This document shows, in pieces, positions 1 to 6,700 of a stretch of DNA of 7,671 nucleotides. Within the stretch, counting starts at the first letter, position 1; each line of letters starts with the position of its first letter. The notes under the pieces were generated by a model that saw only the letters and a program-made list of their open reading frames with translations, searched no databases and was not told where the DNA came from. The DNA is from PVC group bacterium (GTDB lineage: Bacteria > Verrucomicrobiota > Kiritimatiellia > UBA8416): the NCBI GenBank assembly GCA_003567805.1, contig PWYP01000058.1, forward strand, positions 1 through 7,671, written 5' to 3'. Both the position numbers and the translations under genes were made by a program.

Positions 1-327
1 AACAATGTCTTTAAGCATGCGGTACGCTGCATGACGGAAGCGGGGCAGGATGCTTTGCGCAAGGCGGGTTTAACGGCGGCAGACGTGAAGTGGGTGATTC
101 CGCATCAGGCCAACATGCGTATTATTTTGGCTATTTCTGAACGCGTGGATATTCCGATGGACCGGATTGTGGTGAATTTGGATCGCTATGGTAATACAAC
201 GGCAGCGACGGTTCCGGTGGCTTTGGATGAGGCGGTTCGTGATGGCAGAATCCAGCGTGGGGACGTGTTGTTGATGGTGGTTTTTGGTGGGGGCTTCACG
301 TGGGGCGCTATGGTTTTGGAGTATTAG
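1..327 (+). CDS. fabH: 3-oxoacyl-ACP synthase III (KAS III), C-terminal part
   Basis: This is the last 108 codons of a gene that begins before the window; the first complete codon is base 1 (AAC) and the stop is TAG at 325-327. FabH condenses acetyl-CoA (or another acyl-CoA) with malonyl-ACP to start fatty-acid chains in the cytosol. Two of the three catalytic residues are visible: the His of PHQAN (residue 35 of the fragment) and the Asn of NLDRYGNT (residue 65). Their 30-residue spacing matches His244 and Asn274 of the E. coli enzyme. The catalytic Cys lies outside the window. The C-terminal glycine-rich strand with FGGGFTWG is also typical of the family. An internal ATG at 31 is not the real start, because homology to FabH continues upstream of it (NNVFKHAVR). 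It is followed after 12 bases by fabD, whose ribosome binding site overlaps the fabH stop codon, so the two are almost certainly one operon. Confidence 0.97.
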   Translation, partial: NNVFKHAVRCMTEAGQDALRKAGLTAADVKWVIPHQANMRIILAISERVDIPMDRIVVNLDRYGNTTAATVPVALDEAVRDGRIQRGDVLLMVVFGGGFTWGAMVLEY

Positions 328-331
328 GAGG
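326..331 (+). promoter_or_regulatory. fabD ribosome binding site overlapping the fabH stop
   Basis: AGGAGG, a perfect Shine-Dalgarno core, shares its first two bases with the TAG stop of fabH. It lies 8 bases before the ATG at 340. This arrangement suggests translational coupling: ribosomes terminating on fabH would uncover or directly reuse the site for fabD. Confidence 0.85.
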
Positions 332-339
332 TTCACGTT

Positions 340-1269
340 ATGAGTAAGACAGCAGTTGTTTTTGCAGGACAGGGGGCCCAGTTTGTGGGGATGGGCAAGG
401 ATTTGGTTGCGGCGTATCCGGTTTGTCGTTCGCTCTTTGAAGAAGCGGATGATGTATTGGGTTATGCTTTGTCGAAACTCTGTTTCGAGGGGCCGCAGGA
501 AGAGTTGACCAAATCGAACCACTGTCAACCGGCGATTTTTGTGACGAGTATGGCTTGTTATCGGGCGTTGGAAGCGCAGGTTGCAGACCTTGCGCCGGTT
601 GCCATGGCCGGACTGAGCTTGGGAGAGTGGTCCGCCTTGCATGCGGCTGGGGTTTTGACGTTTGCTGACACGCTGCGGATTTTGCAGGTGCGTGGTGCGG
701 CGATGCAAGCTGCTTGTGAGGAACAGCCGGGTGGCATGGTCAGCGTTATGGGACTGGGACGTTCGGATCTGGAGGCGATTTGTAGCGAGGCTGGTGTGGA
801 AATGGCCAATTTGAACTCTGAGGAGCAGACGGTGCTTTCCGGACCCAAAGCAGGAATTGAAAAGGCAGAGTTTCTGGCCAAAGAGCGTGGAGCCAAGCGT
901 GCGATTGTGCTGGATGTGGCGGGCGCGTTTCATTCTTCCCTGATGCGTTCAGCGGTTGATAAGCTGCAAGCTGTATTGGCCGATGTTGTGATTTCGGCTC
1001 CTTCGATTCCGGTGGTTTCGAATGTAACGGGCGCTTTGCATGGTGATCCTGATGCCATACGTGAGGCCATGTTGCGGCAGGTGACGGAATCGGTCCATTG
1101 GTATGAAGGGGTTGCCGCGATGACGGGTGCGGGCGCCGATACTTTTGTCGAGTGTGGCCCCGGTAAGGTGCTTTCCGGGTTGCTCAAACGTATTGCCCGG
1201 GGTGCTACACTGCTGCAAGTGCAAGATGAGGCAAGCTTGAACGCCACGGTTACAGCACTACAAGGCTAG
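340..1269 (+). CDS. fabD: malonyl-CoA:ACP transacylase
   Basis: FabD moves the malonyl group from malonyl-CoA to the phosphopantetheine arm of ACP, giving malonyl-ACP for FabH and FabF. The 309-residue product is full length for the family (E. coli about 309). Visible landmarks are GQGAQ at 10-14, the nucleophile elbow GLSLGEW at 91-97 with Ser93, Arg118 in QVRG (binds the malonyl carboxylate in the family), the catalytic His198 in AGAFHSS, and the C-terminal GPGKVLSGLLKRI. The nucleophile motif is unusual: most characterised FabD enzymes have Gly-His-Ser-x-Gly, whereas here the residue before Ser is Leu92. The rest of the active site is intact, so the enzyme is probably functional. The ATG at 340 has a perfect AGGAGG 8 bases upstream. 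It sits between fabH and fabG, and a 54-base gap separates it from fabG. Confidence 0.96.
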   Translation: MSKTAVVFAGQGAQFVGMGKDLVAAYPVCRSLFEEADDVLGYALSKLCFEGPQEELTKSNHCQPAIFVTSMACYRALEAQVADLAPVAMAGLSLGEWSALHAAGVLTFADTLRILQVRGAAMQAACEEQPGGMVSVMGLGRSDLEAICSEAGVEMANLNSEEQTVLSGPKAGIEKAEFLAKERGAKRAIVLDVAGAFHSSLMRSAVDKLQAVLADVVISAPSIPVVSNVTGALHGDPDAIREAMLRQVTESVHWYEGVAAMTGAGADTFVECGPGKVLSGLLKRIARGATLLQVQDEASLNATVTALQG

Positions 1270-1323
1270 CAAGCACCGCGACCTGAATGATAGGATAGAC
1301 AAGCGAAAAGAGGAGAACGAGAT

Positions 1324-2070
1324 ATGGGTGTGTTACAGGGACAGACAGCGATCGTGACAGGGGCTGCGCGGGGTATTGGGCGCGTGATTGCCGAGCAATT
1401 GGCCGAAGCAGGAGCTTCTGATATTGCCTTGTGTGATGTGAATGCGGATTGGCTTGCGGATACGGCTGCTGCCGTTGAGGCGCTCGGAGCAAAGGCACAT
1501 TGTCTTTCTGTGGATGTGAGCAGTGCAGAGGCGGTGCAGCAGACTGTGGATGCGGTCATGGCGGCAACGGGCAGGGTGGATATTCTGGTGAACAATGCTG
1601 GCATTACCAAAGACGGTTTGATGATGCGCATGAGTGAGGCTGACTGGGATGCCGTGCTGGATGTGAATCTCAAGGGAACCTTTTTGTTTACCAAGGCTGC
1701 GAGCCGCCCGATGATGAAAGCGCGCACGGGGGCGATCGTCAATATTGCCTCAATTATTGGCTTGATTGGAAATGCCGGACAATGTAACTATGCGGCATCA
1801 AAAGCAGGGGTTATTGCACTGACCAAATCAACAGCAAAAGAATTGGCTGCTCGCAATATTCGTGTGAATGCTGTTGCGCCAGGGTTTATTACATCGAAAA
1901 TGACCGAGGTGCTTCCGGAGGATATAAAAGCTAAGATGTTGGAACAGATTCCGCTCGCGCGGTTCGGGGATCCCTCTGATATTGCAAAGGCAGTTCTGTT
2001 TCTGGTAACAGATGCGTCGGCCTACATCACGGGCCAAACGATTTCCGTCAATGGCGGAATGTTCATGTAG
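1324..2070 (+). CDS. fabG: 3-oxoacyl-ACP reductase (SDR family)
   Basis: FabG uses NADPH to reduce 3-oxoacyl-ACP to 3-hydroxyacyl-ACP, the first reduction of each elongation round. The 248-residue length is typical of classical short-chain dehydrogenase/reductases. The nucleotide-binding motif TGAARGIG is at 12-19, the NNAG motif at 90-93, and the catalytic tetrad is Asn115, Ser143, Tyr156 and Lys160 (YAASK). The C-terminal [13 protein letters not shown] resembles genuine FabG rather than an unrelated SDR, and its place inside the fab cluster supports this. The ATG at 1324 is preceded by AGGAG at 1311-1315 with 8 bases of spacing. I see no promoter or terminator in the 54 bases between fabD and this gene, so it is probably read from the same transcript. 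Confidence 0.96.
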   Translation: MGVLQGQTAIVTGAARGIGRVIAEQLAEAGASDIALCDVNADWLADTAAAVEALGAKAHCLSVDVSSAEAVQQTVDAVMAATGRVDILVNNAGITKDGLMMRMSEADWDAVLDVNLKGTFLFTKAASRPMMKARTGAIVNIASIIGLIGNAGQCNYAASKAGVIALTKSTAKELAARNIRVNAVAPGFITSKMTEVLPEDIKAKMLEQIPLARFGDPSDIAKAVLFLVTDASAYITGQTISVNGGMFM

Positions 2071-2089
2071 CAACAAGTAAGAATGGATA

Positions 2090-2112
2090 GAATCTTCCCG
2101 GTTAGAAGATTC
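2090..2112 (+). promoter_or_regulatory. stem-loop in the acpP leader
   Basis: A perfect 8-bp inverted repeat lies between fabG and acpP: GAATCTTC at 2090-2097 and GAAGATTC at 2105-2112, with a 7-base loop (2098-2104). It sits 19 bases after the end of fabG and 19 bases before the acpP Shine-Dalgarno. No T-run follows on either strand, and the stem is AT-rich, so it does not look like an intrinsic terminator. It could be an mRNA stability or processing element, or an operator for a dimeric regulator. The repeat is read directly from the sequence; the function is inference. Confidence 0.5.
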
Positions 2113-2144
2113 AGACAGAGAAAAAACGGGTAAGGAGAAAGATC

Positions 2145-2384
2145 ATGGCACTGGAAGACAAAGTAAAAGATATCATTGTCGAGCAGCTTGGCGTGAATGC
2201 AGATCAGGTGAAGCCGGAAGCTTCTTTTATTGATGACCTTGGCGCGGACTCCCTGGATACAGTGGAGTTGGTGATGGCATTTGAAGAAGAGTTCGGTGCT
2301 GACATTCCTGATGAAGATGCGGAAAAGCTGACGACCGTTGGCTCGGTGATTGAATACATGAAGTCTAAGGGTATTGAAGGCTAA
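2145..2384 (+). CDS. acpP: acyl carrier protein
   Basis: ACP carries growing acyl chains on a 4'-phosphopantetheine arm and delivers them to all FAS II enzymes. The 79-residue, strongly acidic product has the family's usual length. Its attachment site is Ser36 in [11 protein letters not shown], the serine modified by holo-ACP synthase. Helix I ([11 protein letters not shown]), the acidic recognition helix starting at Ser36 ([15 protein letters not shown]) and the C-terminal helix ([10 protein letters not shown]) are all recognisable. A strong AAGGAG at 2132-2137 lies 7 bases before the ATG, as expected for an abundant protein. The gene is flanked by a stem-loop upstream (2090-2112) and a terminator-like hairpin downstream (2397-2445), so its transcript level may be controlled separately from fabG and fabF. 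Confidence 0.98.
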   Translation: MALEDKVKDIIVEQLGVNADQVKPEASFIDDLGADSLDTVELVMAFEEEFGADIPDEDAEKLTTVGSVIEYMKSKGIEG

Positions 2385-2396
2385 TGTAGCACATAC

Positions 2397-2445
2397 CGGG
2401 AACCGGATGGCTGCATATGCGCCCTCCGGTTTTCCCGTTTGTGTT
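2397..2445 (+). terminator. terminator-like hairpin between acpP and fabF
   Basis: Thirteen bases after acpP, CGGGAACCGGA (2397-2407) can pair with TCCGGTTTTCCCG (2425-2437), leaving two extra bases bulged on the right arm. The 17-base loop contains the palindrome GCATATGC (2413-2420). The stem is followed by TTTGTGTT (2438-2445), an interrupted T-tract with six T in eight bases. This fits a leaky intrinsic terminator. The next gene, fabF, belongs to the same pathway and has no obvious promoter in the 34 bases between the stem and its start, so readthrough is probably needed. It may instead be a processing or stability hairpin. Confidence 0.6.
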
Positions 2446-2459
2446 ACCCATTACGAAAC

Positions 2460-2465
2460 AGGGAG
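2460..2465 (+). promoter_or_regulatory. fabF ribosome binding site fixing a GTG start
   Basis: AGGGAG lies 6 bases before the GTG at 2472. It makes that GTG the best start for fabF. A longer reading from TTG at 2439 would begin inside the tail of the hairpin, lacks a Shine-Dalgarno and adds residues absent from the family. The ATG at 2467 is out of frame. Confidence 0.8.
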
Positions 2466-2471
2466 CATGCC

Positions 2472-3710
2472 GTGGATAAGAGAAGAGTCGTAGTTACCGG
2501 TATTGGTATTGTTTCGCCCATAGGCTGTAACCTGCAAGATTTTTGGCATAATTTATTGGCTGGTAAGAGTGGCGTTGGTCCCATCCAGGGCTTTGATACA
2601 ACGGATTTTGACGCCAAGATCGCAGCTGAAATTTTAGATTTTCCGATTGATGATTTTATTCCCAAGAAAGAGCAGCGTCGGATGGACCGTTTTTGTCATC
2701 TGGGCATTGCCGCCGCGAAGATGGCGATGGATGATGCTGCGTTCGATCGTGACAAGGAAGACCCTACGCGTATGGGAACGCTTGTTGGGTCCGGTATCGG
2801 TGGGTTGGCCACACTGGAGGCACAGCACACGACTTTGACGCAAAAAGGGCCTGGGCGCTGCTCCCCTTTTATGATTCCACAGATGATCGTGAATATGGCT
2901 TCAGGTTTGATTGCCATTGAGCACAATTTGCAGGGCCCGAATTTCTGTGTGGTTTCGGCCTGTGCTTCGGCCGCCCACTCGATTGGTGATGGTCTTCGGA
3001 TTATTCAGCGTGATGAGGCGGATGTGATTGTGGCGGGGGGTGCAGAAGCGGCCATAACAGGGCTCGGTATTGGTGGTTTTGCTGCGATGAAGGCTTTGAG
3101 CACGCGTAATGATGATCCGCAGACCGCAAGTCGTCCATTTGATAAAGAGCGTGATGGTTTTGTGATGGGTGAGGGTGCTGCCGTACTGGTGTTGGAGGAA
3201 TACGAACACGCCAAGGCACGGGGTGCGCAGATGTACTGTGAGATCGCAGGCTTTGGGCAGACCTGTGATGCGTTCCACATGACGGCACCGATGGAGGCTG
3301 GTACGGGTGCTACACGTGCGATGGTTGCCGCGCTTCGCGATGGTGGTCGTAGTAGCGATTCGGTAGACTACATTAATGCACATGGTACAAGCACGCCACT
3401 GAATGATAAGATTGAAACCCGCGCGATCAAAGGAGCACTGGGAGCACATGCCGAGAAGGTTGCGATCAGTTCTACCAAGTCGATGACGGGGCATTTGCTG
3501 GGTGCGGCGGCCGGGGTCGAATCGGTTGCCTGTGCCATGGCAATCAAGCATGGTGTTGTGCCGCCAACCATTAACCAGATTACGCCAGACCCGGAATGTG
3601 ATCTGGATTATGTTCCGAATACCGCGCGTGAAATGCCTGTTGCGGTTACCCTGAACAATTCACTTGGGTTTGGCGGACATAATGCTTGTATCTGTATGAC
3701 CAGCGTTTAG
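2472..3710 (+). CDS. fabF: 3-oxoacyl-ACP synthase II (KAS II)
   Basis: FabF condenses acyl-ACP with malonyl-ACP to lengthen the chain by two carbons. From the GTG at 2472 the product is 412 residues, essentially the length of E. coli FabF (413), and begins MDKRRVVVTGIGIVSPIG like the family. The catalytic set is complete: Cys164 in VSACASAAHS, His304 in INAHGTSTPLND, Lys336 in SSTKSMTGH and His341. Each is one residue off the E. coli numbering (163, 303, 335, 340). The C-terminal NNSLGFGGHN supplies the glycine-rich gating loop. FabF is favoured over FabB by TSTPLND and by its place directly after acpP. The start is set by AGGGAG at 2460-2465. Its TAG stop overlaps the stop of the convergent gene on the other strand by 4 bases, with no terminator between them. 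Confidence 0.96.
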   Translation: MDKRRVVVTGIGIVSPIGCNLQDFWHNLLAGKSGVGPIQGFDTTDFDAKIAAEILDFPIDDFIPKKEQRRMDRFCHLGIAAAKMAMDDAAFDRDKEDPTRMGTLVGSGIGGLATLEAQHTTLTQKGPGRCSPFMIPQMIVNMASGLIAIEHNLQGPNFCVVSACASAAHSIGDGLRIIQRDEADVIVAGGAEAAITGLGIGGFAAMKALSTRNDDPQTASRPFDKERDGFVMGEGAAVLVLEEYEHAKARGAQMYCEIAGFGQTCDAFHMTAPMEAGTGATRAMVAALRDGGRSSDSVDYINAHGTSTPLNDKIETRAIKGALGAHAEKVAISSTKSMTGHLLGAAAGVESVACAMAIKHGVVPPTINQITPDPECDLDYVPNTAREMPVAVTLNNSLGFGGHNACICMTSV

Positions 3711-6700
3711 CGCGTCGTGCTGAATCGCAAGAGCAACCGATTGGCATTCAGAATGTCTTCATCCGGGATGTTACGTGCACCACGTAAAAGTTGTTCCAGC
3801 ATACTGATGGCAATTTCGCGTCGTCCTTGCCGCCAGACGATTTCGGATATATGCATCTGACTACGAAACCAGCTTAGCGAGTCGGGCGGCGTTTCTTGCA
3901 AGTTTCGTGCGAGCAGGGCGCGCGCTTCATCCAGTTGATCGTTGCGCAAGAGTACAAAAGCCAATGTTTCGCGGATGACGGGGTCGGTTTCTGCGAGTGG
4001 TTTGAGTGCGTCCATATAGGCCAGCGCTTGTTCTGCTGTGGCTGGATTTGTGGCTAGAATATAGGCGGTGTTATTCAGCAGAACGGGGTCTTCTGGCATG
4101 ATTTCCAAACCTTGTTGCAGGATATTGGCAGCATCTGACGTGCGGTTGAGTCGCCGGAGGCCTTCGGCGGCAATCAGAAATACGACACGGTTCGTGCTGC
4201 CGGCTTGGATGGCACGCTGCATTTTCTGGCCAGCTTCGATCACATTGGCTCCGCCCCTCTGATAGCGTGTATAGCCCAGTAACTCGGTCCAGAACAGGTT
4301 GTCGGGTTCTGCCTCGTGCAAGTTTCGAAGGGCGTGGATGATATTCGAGTCGGAGGGGATGTCTCCTTGCCGCACGATACGTTTGATGAAACGGGCATAT
4401 AGTTCTGGTGCTGCTTCTCCGGCTGCTTCAATCGCGGCCTCAATATGATGCAGTGCCCGTCCTTGGCGGCCACGCCTTTCGGCTGCTTCCATTCCCAACA
4501 GATGGGCGGCCAGCAAGCCGCGTTCTTTGCCAAAGAAAGATTCGATCAAGATCGTTGCCTGGTCATATTGTCCGCCTCGCCACAGGAAATCGGCGGCACG
4601 GACCCGTGCTTCTACCGTAAAGGTCTCGGATTCGAGCGCTTCATCCATGAGTCGCTGTATTGCCATGAATGGATCTTTGTTCTTTTGATCACGCGCGTAC
4701 CACACGAGTTCGGCTAGCCAGAGTTCGGGGTCTTCGGGACAGAATGTACGCGCGAGCGAAATCCAAGGTTGGTGTTCGGTTGTGCTACGCAAGTAGCTTT
4801 GCCATAGCCACGGGTCGTGCGGGTTGGCAAATACGGCAAATTGCGCGGCTTGGCGGGCAAGGTCGCTGCGGCTTTGGGTGTGAAGCAGTGAGGATAACAG
4901 ATGCATAGCTTCGGCTTGCTGTAGTCGTGTTTCCGGTGTATGGAGCCAAGCCTCGAAATCAATATCTCTTTCCGGATGCTCCTGCACATGTTGAAACAGG
5001 TGGTGAATGGGATTGTTTGTTGAGGGGGGCAGCAGCAATATCTGTTCAGGCAGTATAGGGCTCAGTACATATTCGGCCGGGGGAAGTCTCTCGTCCGGAT
5101 TTTGTGGTGTGGTTGCTTGCGGGGGTAACAAGCGTTGACGCCTGAATGTGGGCAGGGCAGAAAAACGTTGGGTGGCAATAAGCGCTTCTGCTTCGAGAGC
5201 ATCCGTTTCGGGTGTGCGCCGGGAGGTTGTGTCTTGTAGTAGTTTTAGTGCCTGATCCGGCATGTTTGCTTGTAAAAGCATATCTGCCGTCATGGTTCTC
5301 AAGGTGGTGCTTTCGGGAAACCGCCGAAGACCTTCCCGTGCGGTTGCCAAGGCGGCTAGGTATTGGCGGCTTTCCCACTGTAGGTGGATGAGCTGCGTTA
5401 TGAGGGGCAATTGATGCACGGATTGATCTTTGAATGCAATGGCTTGCGGTTGCGCTTTCTCGATTGCTTGCGATAGTGCTTCCGGTGTTAGTGGGGCGGC
5501 ATCCGTCAAGATGGTGCGTAGAAGTTGATAGCCATGCCAGGGGGTGCTGGTTTGTGCCGCTAACCTCGCTCGATGGTGAAGTGCCAGCGCGTGATAGGTC
5601 GGGTGCTCCTGGGCGAGTAAGCTGAATTGCTGATACGCTTTTTCGAGATTGCCGGTGTTTTCCAGCAGGGCTGCATAATGCAGTCGCAAGACGGGCTGTT
5701 CCGTCAGTACTGTCGGATTTTCCTGGATGCGGGCGAGCGTACCTTCTTTTCGTCTCTGCATCCAATCCTCATCCTGTAGAAGGAGTGCAAATTCTCCGCT
5801 GTGCGGAATGGCGGGGAGGCTGGAGGTAAACAGGGGAATGTGTCGTCCCAGTAGAATGTAGGGGTATACATCGGTCGTTGCGGTCGTTGCGGGTGCAGGC
5901 AATCGAAGGTAGTGATTGCGAAAGCGAAACCATCTTTCGGCATAGCGGATGAGGGCGAGATCCGCGTATAGGCAGTTGGGGTCATCATTGCGTAGTTTCT
6001 GGTATGCTTGCCAGGCGAGATCTGGACGTTTTGCGGCAAATGCGGCATGGATGATGGCCAGTCGTTCCGCAGGTGCGGCATGGTTATGGATGGCTTGTTG
6101 GATTAACCTTGTAAAACGGGGCTCCCACTCGGTCGGCGTGTTATGCATGAAGACGAGTACCGGTGCGATCAGGCCTATTTCTCCCGGGTAGCGCTGCAGG
6201 GCAAACTGGGTTCTTTCGGCCGCAGCGCTGGTTTGCCCGAGTTGTAATTGGGCCATGATTTGCATGCGTAGTGTTTCGAGGGGTGTCGCCTCCCATGTAA
6301 TCCAGCGGGTACTGTCTAAGAGCGTTCTCCATGTTCCGCTGTATTGTAATGCTGGGATGGCGGGCCTGATTCGCTCACGTTCTGTATCGGCCTGCACGGC
6401 AAGGGGGGCGTGTACGAGGATGTCGTCCTGATTGCCCGAAGCCATGGCCAGCTCTAGAAAAATGATCTGCCAGATGGGATCTTGGGTGGCATACCGGTGA
6501 AGTTTTTGTATGGCGCCATGTGTTTCTTTTTCGTTTTGCTGCAACATCTGGGCATAGGCGTACAGCAGGGCATGTTCTGCCCCGTGACCAGCACGCAGCG
6601 CCTGCCTTTCGATTTCTGTAAGCACTTCCTGTGCCGCTTCGGGGCGATTTGCCAAAAGCATGATACGGGACAGTTGTAACTGCCAGGCGGTATCGTTTTG

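Noticed and set aside
70..933. 287-codon open frame on the - strand across fabH and fabD
   Set aside because: It is antisense to two well-recognised enzymes, has a composition rich in His, Arg and Asn typical of an antisense shadow, and resembles no family I know.
2439..2471. Longer fabF start at TTG 2439
   Set aside because: It starts in the tail of the terminator-like hairpin, has no Shine-Dalgarno, and adds 11 residues not typical of FabF. GTG at 2472 has AGGGAG at the right distance and gives the usual N-terminus.
3701..3735. Possible terminator hairpin at the fabF end (CAGC...GCTG)
   Set aside because: The arms are only four bases, the loop is long and there is no T-tract on either strand.
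5872..5889. Tandem duplication CGGTCGTTG x2
   Set aside because: It is a single 9-bp repeat inside the TPR gene that encodes Ala-Thr-Thr twice in a loop; short and without other support.
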